Notes under the pieces: generated by a model
What the model was told of the DNA's origin: nothing
Databases searched by the model: none
Seen by the model: the letters and a program-made list of their open reading frames with translations, nothing else
Position numbers and translations under genes: made by a program
Origin: Aradus depressus
Lineage: Eukaryota > Arthropoda > Insecta > Hemiptera > Aradidae
Length of the DNA: 64,000 nucleotides
Assembly (NCBI GenBank): GCA_963662175.1
Contig: OY759221.1
Span: forward strand, 24,725,027 to 24,789,026
Direction: 5' to 3'
In this document: positions 1-10,145 of the stretch, piece after piece
Layout of the letters: every line of letters begins with the position of its first letter
Position numbering within the stretch: the first letter of the stretch is position 1

Positions 1-182
1 AAAAAAAAAAAAAAAATTAATATATTTTTTCAGTCAAGTATTATATAATTATTTAGACTTCAGGATCTTATCTCATACAAACAGTGGGTGGTTGACATTT
101 AAATTAAACGGAATCTAATAACATTTGGCAAATACGATTTATGAAAAATATATTATATATATATATTTTTTTTTACATTTTA
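1..182. other. AT-rich spacer
   Basis: Starts with a poly(A) run and continues as AT-rich DNA. No gene, repeat end or regulatory site could be supported here. Confidence 0.6.
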
Positions 183-1190
183 ACAAATTATCGGTGGATC
201 ACCGGCAACGAACATCCCAAACCCAGGTTACTAACTTAACTACGTTTTCACTCTCCCATTGAATTTTGCGTCGATACATTCATTATTCATTATAACGAAA
301 TTTATTTAGTTTCTGAGTTGTGCCCCGTCAGATACCTCTTTTCCCCTAAGCCGATTTGGCTGAAAATTAATAGGTGTCGTCCTTATGGAGTTCGGGATGC
401 AAATATAAAATTTCGTGTCTGTACGTATACGATATCGCTTGTTAACGTGCTCACACGTACAGTCAGACAGGCATTGTTCTTCCCCAGCTGTACGAGGTAT
501 AGGGGAAGTTCTTTAATCGGTCTAAATTCGATGCGAAATTTTCTATAGAATTTCATATTTTCCGAATTCCTGATTTCTTGAAAATATATATTTCTCATAT
601 GTGATAGTAAGATGTTGTGGAACGAGATTTCTCATAGAAATAAAAGATTTTGTCTTCCCACTGTTTTATTTTAGGCCAGAACCGGTATCCGACGCAACAG
701 CGTCATCATCAGTGGTTCATCCCATTCACACAGCACAGCGGTTAAAAGACAACTGACTAAAAAAAAAAAGAAAAAAAGCCAGTTGTTTTCTAACCGCTGT
801 GCTGTGTGGGTGGGATGAACCACTGATGATGACGCTGTTGCGTCGACAACCGGTTCTGGTCTAAAATAAAACAGTGGGAATACAACATATTTTATTTCTA
901 TGTGATATATATTTCTGTGTATGTGTCTATGAACACGATAACTCCCGATAGAATGAATGTATTGGCTCGAAAGTTTATGTGTGTATCCAGAACCCTCTAA
1001 GGACAAAACCTATTGATTTTCAGTCAAATCGGCCAAAAGAAACGGAGAGATTAGAGGGTGGTTCAACTCAAACATTCCAATAACTGTCGATGTAATGAAT
1101 GTATCGATATGAAATTTTATATCTAAATTCAAAACTATAAGGATGGCAACTATTAATTTTCCGCGAAATCGGTAACGAATGTGTATAGGT
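183..1190. repeat. FB1 foldback repeat, both arms, with insertion
   Basis: Near 190 it opens with the FB1 terminal motif (GGATCACCGGCAACG). The left arm follows, with the recurring phrases GCCGATTTGGCTGAAAA and TTCGTGTCTG. The small palindromic centre (CCCCAGCTGTACGA then GTATAGGGGAAG) lies near 485-508. From about 930 the right arm reads in the opposite sense (AACTCCCGATAGAATGAATG, CAAATCGGCC, AATAACTGTCGATGTAATGA). Foldback element A interrupts the copy at 607-898. FB1 is a label used only here. The right terminal motif is absent, so the copy is 3'-incomplete. Confidence 0.75.
607..898 (+). mobile_element. Foldback element A with hammerhead-like core
   Basis: This is an inverted repeat of about 110 bp per arm. 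The left arm starts near 633 (CATAGAAATAAAAGATTTTG) and its mirror lies near 870-900, around an A-rich loop at 758-778. The 9-bp direct repeat TATGTGATA at 598-606 and 899-907 fits a target duplication inside FB1. On the plus strand of the right arm, ACCA (819-822) can pair with TGGT (857-860). Between them are CTGATGA (823-829), an extra T, stem II GACGC/GCGTC (831-835, 840-844, loop TGTT), then GACA where a hammerhead has GAAA, and a small stem III. That order matches a type I hammerhead ribozyme. The GAAA change suggests this copy is inactive. It is possibly a relic of a Penelope-like element; no reverse transcriptase is present. Confidence 0.6.
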
Positions 1191-1394
1191 CAATAATCAG
1201 ATGAGATAGTACATATTATCAAATCATGTGTTCAGTGTTATCAGACCTCTTGTTATGATGAAATTGATGTGTTATGAATTTATTATTTAAATTGGACAAT
1301 CAATGATTGAGAAATTGAATCATTCATTTTGAATGTGCGCCAGTTGCGTAGTTATGCACGTTATAGGTAAAGGCATGGCGATTGCAATTTTTGT
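1191..1394. other. AT-rich spacer
   Basis: Nothing recognised. Confidence 0.5.
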
Positions 1395-2036
1395 AAGAGC
1401 TATAGTTCCCCAGTTATACAAAGTATAGGGTAGGTTACGTAATTGGTCAGATATACAATGTGGATTTTTCCGCGAGTTTATATTTTTTTTCCTACTCCTG
1501 ATTTCAAAAATGAAAAAGAAAAGTATATGTACAGTAGACTCTTTGTTATCCGGCGTCGACGTGACGCCGGATAACGGAAATCATCAATTAATGAGAAAAA
1601 ATATATCAAAATTAAAGCATAAAAAAAGTGTTTTTAGGTGAGCTAAGGAATAGAACACGTATGTATTTTGTTGATAACATTTATTAAATTGACAAATATG
1701 TACATATGTACTTACAATAAAAATACATAAAAGATTCGTGAGTTACGGAATTATTATGTGCTCGTAAATACACGTGGCTCTAATTGATAATCTAATAATT
1801 GAATGTTAATTTTAGTTTAACAAATTTGATATTATTTTGCGAGCCCCGGATAAGAGAGCGCGCCGGTTAACAGAACGCCGGATAAGGGAGAGTCTACTTT
1901 ATGTTCAAAACTTCATCAAGACAACTGTTTTCAGCTAAATCGGTCAAAAAGAATGGGGGGATCAGGGATGCTCTACTCAAATACCCTAATAACTGCAGAT
2001 GTAATGACTATAACGACACGAAATTGAGTATAGGTA
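1395..2036. repeat. FB1 copy split by a pogo-like MITE
   Basis: The FB1 centre (CCCCAGTTATACAAAGTATA, 1409-1428) and the start of the right arm (AGCTAAATCGGTCAAAAAGA, TAACTGCAGATGTAATGA) lie on the two sides of the TIR element at 1532-1899. The arm ends near 2036. Confidence 0.7.
1532..1899. mobile_element. pogo-like MITE 1 (TA target)
   Basis: Terminal inverted repeats are CAGTAGACTC...TTATCCGGCG on the left and CGCCGGATAAGGGAGAGTCTACT on the right, with TA on both sides (1530-1531, 1900-1901). CAGTA-type ends with a TA duplication are typical of the Tc1/mariner-pogo superfamily. The interior is 368 bp, AT-rich, with no transposase, so the element is non-autonomous. Confidence 0.8.
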
Positions 2037-2038
2037 TG

Positions 2039-2245
2039 TCCAACTTCTAAGTTGAGGAAGGCGGACGGACATATTGTGGAAACTTGTAATAAATAAATAA
2101 AACAAACTTATTTTTGAAATATTGTCTACTAACTAGACCTGACGATGGTGTAAGGCCGAAACCGGTAATTATATATATACATATATATTTTTAGTGGAAT
2201 AGACAATATTTCAAAAATAAGTTTATTTTATTTATTTGTTGATAT
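2039..2245 (+). mobile_element. Foldback element B, deleted copy
   Basis: The outer arms remain (ACAAACTTATTTTTGAAATA near 2103 and its mirror near 2205-2225). The inner part of the left arm is missing compared with the complete copy at 36386-36632. The right-arm core survives: CTGACGA at 2139-2145, T, a GG/CC stem, then GAAA at 2158-2161 and CCGG. The left flank shared with 36.4 kb (CTTCTAAGTTGAG) shows that the element extends left of the palindrome. Confidence 0.6.
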
Positions 2246-2463
2246 TTAGTAAAAAAAAGGTCAATAGGCTCAGAGGGAGAGCGAAAACTTTTTATTTTTT
2301 TTCTAGTTATTATCAGTAGTTAGATAAGTATACTATGATAAGATAAGGATTAGCAAACAATATAATTAGTTAGCCATATTCACTAATTAAAATGATTTTT
2401 AATCTAAAAAGACATATTTAAACGTTACGAAACATATCTTACATTGTAAAATTAAAAAAAAAA

Positions 2464-2703
2464 AAATTGGTGAATCACCGTCAATGTACTTCCCCACCAC
2501 GAATTATTCAATTAACATTTTACTCTCTCTCCATTACCAATAAACTGTTTGATATAAAAATCTATAGTTAACTTATGTAGAGATTTCTGGATCCTCATTC
2601 TGAATTGTGTGTCAATAAATTCATTACAAGTCCACCCCTAATCTCCCCCTTCTCTTTGGCCGATTTGACTGAAAATGGGTGTCGTCTTTAAAGGGTTCTG
2701 GAC
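2464..2703. repeat. FB1 left arm
   Basis: Begins with the terminal motif GGTGAATCACCGTCAATG followed by CTTCCCCACCACGAATTA, then one arm unit ending GCCGATTTGACTGAAAA. The rest of the copy is missing. Confidence 0.75.
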
Positions 2704-2817
2704 AGTGGCTGATCTAAGTTAAGAAGCCGTGGCAAACGCTTTGAAGGACCCATTTTTACGGATGAACCCATATATACACCTAACCAATATGATCTACAGT
2801 ATAAAATGAGGAGTTTG

Positions 2818-3190
2818 GAGCCAGAGCGGACCAACCCACAATTTTTCGGAAAATGAGTTATTACCATCCTGATGTTGGCATAGGTTCCCTTTTTTCAAAA
2901 CCAGTGTGGATCACTTAGTTTCTTCACTTCAGTGATAGATAGCAGCACTTCAAGTTTAGTCCACAAGTATTTTGTGCATATATTTTCAAAGTCACAATGG
3001 ATCATACGGCCTTCAAAAACTTTATAGAACACAAAAAGGGATCACTCATCCAATACTATTCTAAAATTTCAAATATAAATAAATATTTGGGGCCCATTTA
3101 TGGAGATAAACAAAATGTACTCAATTTTCAATTGCCATTTTCTTCCTGTTCAGTTTCAACCAGTTGGTCCGCTCTGGCTCCAAACTTCTC
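2818..3190 (+). mobile_element. 373-bp TIR element, copy 1
   Basis: Terminal inverted repeats of about 28 bp begin GAGGAGTTTGGAGCCAGAGC and end GGCTCCAAACTTCTC. AAAT flanks both ends (2814-2817, 3191-3194). A near-identical copy lies inverted at 49089-49463, also flanked by AAAT. The high similarity indicates recent mobility. The superfamily is not recognised. Confidence 0.75.
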
Positions 3191-3212
3191 AAATTACCCC
3201 CGTATTATGTAA
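2997..3212 (+). CDS. Small ORF in the 373-bp TIR element
   Basis: A 71-residue frame starts MDHTAFKNFIEHKKG and is nearly identical to the frame inside the second copy at 49 kb (one G/R change, one S/T change, then divergence beyond the element). It runs past the right TIR, so the C-terminus is element end plus flank. It could be the first exon of a lost transposase or only chance shared by descent. No domain recognised. Confidence 0.3.
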   Translation: MDHTAFKNFIEHKKGSLIQYYSKISNINKYLGPIYGDKQNVLNFQLPFSSCSVSTSWSALAPNFSNYPRIM

Positions 3213-3252
3213 ATAATTTAATTAATAAATTATATTCGTAAATATACAAGTA

Positions 3253-4013
3253 CAGTAAAATCCGGTTATAACGATATTCAAGGGACCAAGAAAAATACAT
3301 CGTTATATCCAGAACCAAACTGTTATACCTACATACAAATGTATGGGCTTGTTAGTGAAAAAAAATGTGTTTTACAATAATCATAACGAGAAAGTTTACA
3401 TATATTTTATTTACTTTTCAAAATTTACTTACATACATTTGTAACTATATACATAAATTACGTATACACATGAGTACATAGGTATTAATTTTCCACAAAA
3501 AAAAAACAGTTATTTTAGTTTGTTTGCTTTTTTTTTAAGTATAAATTTTTGCTTATATGGTTATGAAGTTCCGAAGTCATGATCCCTACGGAAGTACAGG
3601 AAAGACTAATCGGAAACTAGGAATATACGCACTAGAAGGGAAGAAGGGAGTTCGAAGAAAATTCGAGAAGGGGGAAGTGGTATGTTTGGAAATGGAATGA
3701 CTCATTGCGTTCGGAAAGAGTAAACAAGAACCGAGTTTAACACCCTTTTCTATAATGTTCGTATTTTTCACCCGTTCAAAACTCATACTGTTTTACCCAA
3801 TTATGTATTTATGTGCATATGTACATACATATTATATCATTATAACCGGAATGAAAAAACAACTTTTTCTTATGTTTTAGATCGTTTTATACGGAATATC
3901 GTTATACCTAACATCGTTATATCAGGATTTATTTCTTCACTTTTAAATTGTAACCAAACTAGATACGGGTTTTACATCGTTATATCAGGAATCGTTATAA
4001 AAGGATTTTACTG
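3253..4013. mobile_element. pogo-like MITE 2 (TA target)
   Basis: Ends are CAGTAAAATCCGGTTATAAC on the left and ATAAAAGGATTTTACTG on the right, with TA at 3251-3252 and 4014-4015. The subterminal motif TAACGAT/ATCGTTATA recurs several times inside, as in pogo/Tigger-type elements. The 761-bp interior has no convincing transposase. Confidence 0.8.
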
Positions 4014-4042
4014 TATAGATGTGACAGGTGAGAATGGCCTAT

Positions 4043-4220
4043 GGCCATTCTAGCTTTTTGTTCGGCAAATACTTCAATCGTAGCATCCAAATTGATTCGG
4101 TTGGCAACTAATCTTTCTATATCCAATATACTATAGTCGTTTAGTGTGTCTTCAGCCAAAGTAGAGCGTCGATACTATCAATTTTTTTAGGAAGCTCATG
4201 ACTCTTTCGGCACTTGTATA
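4043..4220 (-). pseudogene. hAT transposase C-terminal relic
   Basis: The minus strand encodes a segment resembling the C-terminal dimerisation region of hAT-like transposases. It reads SAERVMSFLKK, then after a frame change RRSTLAEDTLNDYSILDIER, then an acidic and aromatic tail ending in EQKARMA. The SAER...LRST...L pattern is typical of the family. The frameshift between the two parts and the lack of upstream catalytic domains show it is dead. pogo-like MITE 2 abuts its downstream side. Confidence 0.6.
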
Positions 4221-4840
4221 TATTTCGAGAATTTTAAAACAAATCAAGTATACGTAAACTTAATGAACTATAATATTAGAAATTATTTGAAATAATTTTC
4301 TTTCAATGTTCACTCGAATCGATGTTACTTGGTTTTTGTTTTCATTGCATTGTCTTCGAAACTCCTCAAGAAGCCATTTGCTCATTGGCCGCCTGTTAGA
4401 TCCTCCACTGGTTCTGAATACACGTGTTAGCAGAAAAGAGAGAATTTTTATTTTCATTTATGGATTTAGGGGATTTTGTTGAATTCTCTATTCTGTAAAA
4501 AATTCATAAATACACAAAAAATTCGATAATAGATAAATTTGAATAAATAATTTAAACCCAACGAAACCTCAAAAATCATTCTAAGAAATTGATTAAGCTA
4601 TGAATATAGCGATCAGCTGTGACAGTACGTCGACGATGTGATCATACAGAAGATGAATTTTCCTGTAAGAGTTCCTTCTGTTGACGTCCTTCAGTTTTCT
4701 CTTCTTTTCACGGTTGTATGCTCAGGAAGAAAACCACACCTTTCTCTAAAAGGTGATTCAACTTTTCTTCATTCCATCACCTCGGTTACCGCTGACATCA
4801 GATTTCTACTATATGTTCAATCACTTTTCACATTGAAAAA
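4221..4840. other. Unassigned spacer
   Basis: A 65-codon minus-strand frame (4260-4457, with SNRRPMSKWLLEEF) and an 82-codon plus frame (4638-4886) occur here. Neither shows a recognisable domain. The first lies just upstream of the hAT relic on the same strand and might be a remnant of it. Confidence 0.3.
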
Positions 4841-4844
4841 ATTC

Positions 4845-5690
4845 GTCTGTGAATCAGCGACAATATACTTCTTCAGAATAAATTAATTAAGTTTTCGCTC
4901 TCCCTCTAAAACCAATTTGGTCTCAAAAATTCTAATACTACTAAAGGTGTTAATTACATCTGTCTAACCAGGTTTTTTGAGTCGAGTCTCTCCTCATTTG
5001 TATTACCACTACCCTTCGGTCCACTTCGCGGAAAATTAGTAGGTGTTTGCCTTACAGGGTTTTGAATTTAAATATAAAATTTCACGTTGATAGATTCATT
5101 ACATCGGCAGTTATTGGCGTTTTTGAGTTGAGCCCCACATCTGGCCCCCACTTCCTTCACATTGGCCAATTCGGGTACTTGCAATTTTGTGTCGATACTT
5201 CGGCAAGTGATTAGGGTTTTTGTGCTAAGCTCTCCCCGTAATTCGCTCTTCTCTTTGAACGATTCGGCTCAAAATTGGCTTGTGCCGTCTCTATGAAGTT
5301 TCGGAACTGTCGTATCGATACAGTCATTACATCGGCTATTATTGGGGTGTTTTGTGTTGAGCTTTCCCTAATCTTCCCTTTCCCTTCGGCCGATTTGACT
5401 GAAAATCTTATTGGATGTTATCGTGTTCACAGGCAAACATACATTGTCAGGATATTTCACTCCCGCAGGAATACGAAGTATAGGAGAGGTTATATAATCA
5501 GACAATCGATGAATGAACACGATAATTCCTGATAGAATGATTGTATCAACACGATCCTGAAGCTTCTAAGGAACTAATTTTCAGCCAAATCTGCCAAAGG
5601 GAAGGCTTAAAACAAAAAGTCTAATAACTGCCGTTGTAATAAATGTATTGACACAAAATTTCATGCATGCTCTTGACAATCATCAATTAA
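4845..5690. repeat. FB1 copy with several tandem arm units
   Basis: The terminal motif (GTGAATCAGCGACAATATAC) is followed by about four diverged arm units, visible as repeats of ATTACATCGGCAGTTATTGG near 5100, 5205 and 5330 with CGGCCGATTTGACTGAAAAT near 5390. The centre is GAATACGAAGTATAGG (near 5468). The right arm follows (AATTCCTGATAGAATGATTG, ACTGCCGTTGTAATAAATG). This copy best shows the tandem composition of the arms. Confidence 0.75.
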
Positions 5691-5699
5691 TAACGTTAA

Positions 5700-6150
5700 A
5701 AACATTATATTTTCACCTTAAAGGCGCCTATTTCATAAAAAAAAAATTATTTTTTTATTCAAAGACATTAATTGATACAAAATAATGAATATAAACAATT
5801 GTAATAAGCACTTAATATTCTCGTGAGGGTAAAAATTTGAATTTTTTTCTACTTTAGCGAATTGTTCAAGGAGAAAATGGCTACAAGTTTGTTCGTTATT
5901 GTAACCAAGGACAGCTTGAGAGAGGCATGAATAAAGATTTTCATTAATATTAGCTCAACAATTATTAATTACCGGAGGACTCCGTCTCTGCTCGTTATCC
6001 GTACCGAACCGGTTAACGCATCGATGCCTTCAACATCTCCGCTGTCTTCCGAAGAACAATTTTCAAGCCCGAATGCACTAAATATATTAATTATATTTTT
6101 GAATACAATATAATTTTCTTTATTTGAATCATGGTCGTATATTTTCACTT
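5700..6150. other. Unassigned AT-rich spacer
   Basis: AT-rich with one GC-richer patch at 5970-6060. No gene or known repeat recognised. Confidence 0.4.
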
Positions 6151-6154
6151 TCTT

Positions 6155-6905
6155 ATACCTATTAATATAAGGAAGTATATTGTAATCTTGTGAAAATCCG
6201 AGATTTCAACGGAATTTCACGTTTCAAGGTCCCCTGAATACGTTTTGACCATTTTCGCGACGATGTCTGTATGTGATCTCTCTACCACAAAAACGATTGT
6301 AGCTATGAACTTGAAATTTGAAATGAGAAGATCACTTGTTCTTACTTAGGTCTGATTAAATTTTTACCGAAATCAAACTAAAATTAAGACCATTTTACAA
6401 GATACAGCTTATGTTTATGACCTAATCAAACATTTTTTCAAGTAATACTTGTAAAGAATATTAAAGTACATAATTTATATAAAATAGCATTTTTCACAGG
6501 TTGTTCGGTTTTCGAGATACATGCCGAAAATCATCTTGAAACACATATTTTTAGACGTTTCCTTGATTTACCCCAAAACGGTTAGTTCTATCAAAAAATT
6601 GATTCTTACCAAAATTGTTCCTTATAAAATTTCCAATACTATTGAGTCCATTGATTTGAGATTGGATCATTAGGACAAAAGTTGTAGAGACCCGAAGAAT
6701 GCAAACTAAAAGTCTATAAGGAATAGGTTAGTGGGGGGCCTTCGCTTAACGTCCCATCCGAAGGACGGCGTGCTACTATGCTTCTATAAGAAATGTATAT
6801 CTAACAATAAGTAATTTTTAAATCGTAACTCTTAGCAACGAACTTTAAAATATGGTTTAAGTATCGGTATTTTTTTGAAAAATTATAAAAATTTAAGGAA
6901 AATAT
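6155..6905 (-). repeat. REP-X dispersed repeat, copy 1
   Basis: Shares long similarity, in opposite orientation, with 30165-30810. Common phrases include AAGGTCCCCTGAATACGTTT, ACCATTTTCGCGACGATG, GATACATGCCGAAAATCATC and CCCCAAAACGGTTAG. It contains a SINE-1 fragment. Class unknown; no coding capacity seen. Confidence 0.55.
6727..6778 (-). repeat. SINE-1 fragment
   Basis: About 50 bp of the SINE-1 body in antisense (TCGCTTAACGTCCCATCCGA). It lies inside REP-X. Confidence 0.7.
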
Positions 6906-6907
6906 AT

Positions 6908-7020
6908 GCGATGTGGCCTTTACAGGTCTATCACAACCAGCTTACGGATCACTCTCTCTCCCTTCTCAGAATTATATTATAACGCTGTATAAAGAGACAA
7001 AATGAAATGATTTTGAGAAG
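6908..7020. mobile_element. TGTGGCC MITE, left half
   Basis: Left terminus GATGTGGCCTTTACAGG and interior matching complete relatives at 30.0, 44.2 and 50.7 kb, ending after ACAAAATGAAATGATTTTGA. It abuts REP-X with the same junction as at 30163-30170, so the two may form one composite element. Confidence 0.6.
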
Positions 7021-7325
7021 GAGACCAATTTCGCGATGTCTGTATGTGCATATATGTGTGTGTTTGTGTGTCAGGGTGACTATGTGTATTTGTGATTGGA
7101 AACTTTTGTGAGCGTTTTACCGCAAAAACGATTGTAGCTATGAACTTGTAATTTGGAATGTAGGGGTCACATGCGCGATTTTAGATCTGATTAGATTATG
7201 GCCGAAATCGAACGAATATTGAACCACTTTCCTCCGGGATCTAACTTCATTTTGCAAGATACCTCTTATGTTTATGATCTAATAATAGTTCTAGAGAAAA
7301 CTAATATACATATTTTCCCGCACAT
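7021..7325. repeat. REP-X fragment
   Basis: Starts with the GATGTCTGTATGTG GT-rich phrase and continues ACCGCAAAAACGATTGTAGC, as in the other REP-X copies. Confidence 0.55.
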
Positions 7326-7344
7326 TCCCACTCGTACAGCGTAG

Positions 7345-7470
7345 AGGCCAAACGTCCTTTAGCCTCTTCGCTGTAAAGATGGGATGTGCCACTGATGATG
7401 ACGCTGTTCAGTTGAAAACCGGTTCTGGACAAATATAAAACAGTGGGAAGACAACGTCTTCTGTTTATAT
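7345..7470 (+). mobile_element. Foldback element A, single-arm copy
   Basis: One arm only. CTGATGA (7392-7398), T, GACGC stem, then an intact GAAA (7414-7417) and ACCGGTTC followed by TGG, which can pair with CCA just upstream of the core. It preserves the GAAA that both arms at 607-898 have lost. The tail matches AAAACAGTGGGAA. Confidence 0.6.
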
Positions 7471-7548
7471 GAGAAGTATAAAGTAGGTTATGTAATCGGC
7501 CAGAAATTCGAGTTTATAAGTTTTCACCGGAATTTTATTTAGGAGGTG
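7470..7548. repeat. FB1 fragment
   Basis: Centre-proximal FB1 sequence (GTAGGTTATGTAATCGGCCA). The copy continues in broken form at 8150-8380, beyond the MITE-E insertion. Confidence 0.6.
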
Positions 7549-7648
7549 TTAGCCCTTGTCATCCCCCGCACTAACTTGCTCTGCCAGCCTCTGACCAGCA
7601 GTGGTGAAAGACCGAGAGGGATAAAAAGAGCTGAATGTGTGTGTATAT

Positions 7649-8139
7649 GTTACGGGTAAAGTTAGATTAACGGTTAAACCTAGGATTACCCGGGTGAACC
7701 TAGTAGTACCCGCTGCCGCTTGGTTAAAGTTGGGTATACTAATAATGACAAGGCCATTAGTGGACGTATGTTCCACTATAAAGATTAGGTACTTATTAAT
7801 TAGCTCGACCACACCTCAATTTCCATTGTTGTATGCTGCTAACAGCGATAATCATTCATCTGGGTACATAAATTCCTAGAACAAACATAAATCGAAATAT
7901 TACAAAATTTGGGGGCGTATTTGCCGGTGTTCCGCCGGCGGGACGATATATCTGCCCCTCCCGTCGTTCCTATATTTGAAGTAGTACAGGTTCTAGCTTT
8001 AACATATACTTTACCCGGGTAAAGCCCGAAACATGAACTATTTCAATTATATTTCGGACTTTAACCAAGCGGCAGCGGGTACTACTAGGTTTACCCGGGT
8101 AATCCTAGGTTTAACCGTTAATCTAACTTTACCCGTAGC
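7649..8139. mobile_element. MITE-E copy 1, long TIRs
   Basis: A 491-bp element with inverted repeats of about 80 bp that start GTTACGGGTAAAGTTAGATT and contain ACCCGGGT and GCTGCCGCTTGG. ATAT flanks both ends. A second copy at 11602-12093 has the interior in the opposite order. No ORF of note. The superfamily is not identified. Confidence 0.8.
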
Positions 8140-8149
8140 ATATATATGA

Positions 8150-8380
8150 AGAGAGAAACTGGCCCTTCTGTGTACATTATACGATTTCATATCAATACAT
8201 TCATTAGAACAGCAGTTATTAGAGTTTCTGTGTTAAGGCTCCCCCTAATTCCCCCCTTCTATTTGGCCGATTTGACTGAAAATCAGAAGTTATGGGTTTT
8301 TGATACGGATCAGAGAGTGGAAAAATATTTTTGGTTGAAAACCGATTACGTAACTGCCCCTATACTTTGTATAGCTGGAG
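8150..8380. repeat. FB1 fragment
   Basis: One arm unit (CATTCATTAGAACAGCAGTT, TTTGGCCGATTTGACTGAAA) and a reversed centre (CCGATTACGTAACTGCCCCT). Confidence 0.65.
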
Positions 8381-8452
8381 AAGTTCTGGGTTCGAACCCG
8401 CCACGATCATGAGCTCAGGAAACAAGCACGCTATCTCTGAACCATCGACGCC
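8380..8452 (-). repeat. SINE-1 head fragment
   Basis: Antisense tRNA-like head with the B box as GGTTCGAACCC and a degraded A-box region ending TCGACGCCCC. Only the 5' part of the SINE is kept. Confidence 0.7.
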
Positions 8453-8479
8453 CCGATTCCCATCTCATGTCTCCATCTA

Positions 8480-8615
8480 TAAATAGTCGTACTCAGGGTG
8501 GGGACTCGAACTTGTCCTGACCACTTTCTGTGTCTTTATTAGCTCTGGCCTGCCCCTCCAGCTGTTCTTGTATCTTATCTCCTGCTCAGTAGACCCTATG
8601 GGTCATCCCCATGTG
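8480..8615. repeat. Dispersed repeat related to 31.5 kb
   Basis: CTGGCCTGCCCCTCCAGCTG, TTCTTGTATC and the following CTCCTGCTCAGTAGACCC align in order with 31530-31600. Both look like pieces of an unclassified repeat. Confidence 0.4.
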
Positions 8616-8619
8616 AAAT

Positions 8620-9432
8620 TAACCAATATGAGACCCTTAAACGATTTTTTTACAGTGAAAGCTGTCAATAATGGACACTCACTGTGAATCGTGGCCGCTA
8701 TTGGTGTGAGATACTGAGTGTCATTTAAAAGGTTATCACATACAGTGGATAATAAAAGTGCATGCATATATGGGGAAAGAGTTTCGTAAATACTCAATAA
8801 ATATAATTTCATAATATAATGAAAATTAAACAACATTTACGTACATAAATACATATGTTAAAGCATATTTTGTACAGAATTTCATATTCATAAATGAAGC
8901 TGCATATTTTAATGATAATTTAATGATTGAAGATGTTAGCTGGATATTTAAAATAAGAACTGAGTTATTAAATTTGAATTATAAAAGGATCAACAAATGT
9001 GCAGTTGTCCGGCCTTGCGGAAATATAGGATTATATATTTTAGTCATGATTATTTGTCAAAATGTGAATTTTCGCGGTATTTGAATGGTGAAAGCTGGTC
9101 TGTTGTTATGAAGTATTGTAAGGCGACGGTCATTTAGACTTAAATTTACTAATTAATCTAAAGTAGAAAATTATGAGTAGAATATTTCAATAATATTATT
9201 TTTTGTATTTAAAATGTAAAGGCAGCGATTATTTTTATTTTTATTTATTTACTTTCTTATTTTTTTAAATTATGTTATTTGAATCTTTTGTTATATATAG
9301 AAAATAAAGTAAAAAGTATAGCCTTTGAACTTCCCCCGATGGTATGTACCAGGGATATCTGTCAAAATGTTATCCATAATTTTGAATTGTATTTGTATTT
9401 TTGGCAAAGTAATAAAGACAGTTTATTATTAT
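8620..9432. other. AT-rich spacer
   Basis: No gene or known repeat recognised. An AATAAA-rich stretch near 9300-9420 is not tied to any coding region. Confidence 0.4.
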
Positions 9433-9446
9433 TACAGAATTTTATA

Positions 9447-9538
9447 GGTTAGGTTAAGTTTTATGTCGGTCGGGTTTCGAACCCACAATGTTGAGCTCAG
9501 AAAACAAGCACTCATACTAATGAGCTACCGGCGCCCTC
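9447..9538 (-). mobile_element. SINE-1 mini-copy with perfect TSD
   Basis: Only the telomere-like tail (AGGTTAGGTTAAG on this strand) and the tRNA-like head remain. The roughly 250-bp body is absent. TACAGAATTTTATA (14 bp) flanks it exactly at 9433-9446 and 9539-9552. Confidence 0.85.
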
Positions 9539-9594
9539 TACAGAATTTTATATAAAAAACAAAATCATATAAACTAGGTATTATTTGTATAAAT

Positions 9595-9795
9595 TATAGG
9601 GAAAGTTATGTAATCAGTCATTCCTTGAACTAAAAAAAAAAAAAAAAAAAAAAAAAAATGAATGTATCGACACAAAATTTAGGATTCATAACTTTTAGCC
9701 CAAATGATCGATTGATTTTGGAGGGAGAGGGTAAACTTATTAGTTAATTCGTGCTGGGGAAGTACATTGCCAGTAATTCACCGACTACTTTTTTG
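9595..9795. repeat. FB1 right end
   Basis: The right arm ends with GGAGGGAGAGGGTAAACTTA, TTCGTGCTGGGGAAGTACAT and the terminal AATTCACCGAC. A long A run (9634-9658) replaces part of the interior. Confidence 0.75.
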
Positions 9796-10133
9796 AGATT
9801 GTAAAATTAATTTAAATGTCCATATATATTTTTTTTTTAATTTAAATTTACTTTTCCAGTATTTTATCGCATTATTAATAACACCTTGCATTAATACCAA
9901 TGTTGTAGGTATTGAGATTGGAAAAGTTTATAATAATAAAAATGATTATTAAATTAAATTGATTAATTTTTTTTTACAATGTCTTTGTGGAAAAAAAATA
10001 TTGTTGACCGGGGTTACGAGCGCATTGTCCGAGGTTTTTCACTCGTTAGTTGCAGGTTTCAAAATTTTTTTATGGTACTGATAGAATATAAATTTAAGAA
10101 ATAATAATGAAAAATAAATATTATTAAAGTATT
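9796..10133. other. AT-rich spacer
   Basis: Nothing recognised. Confidence 0.4.
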
Positions 10134-10145
10134 TTTTGACATGAA

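Noticed and set aside
7637..7879. 80-codon ORF
   Set aside because: Lies across the TIR and interior of MITE-E; the other copy does not preserve it as a gene.
8640..8780. Possible fourth pogo-like MITE (ACAGTGAAAGCTGTCAATAA)
   Set aside because: The second CAGTG-like end is in the same orientation, so there is no inverted pair.
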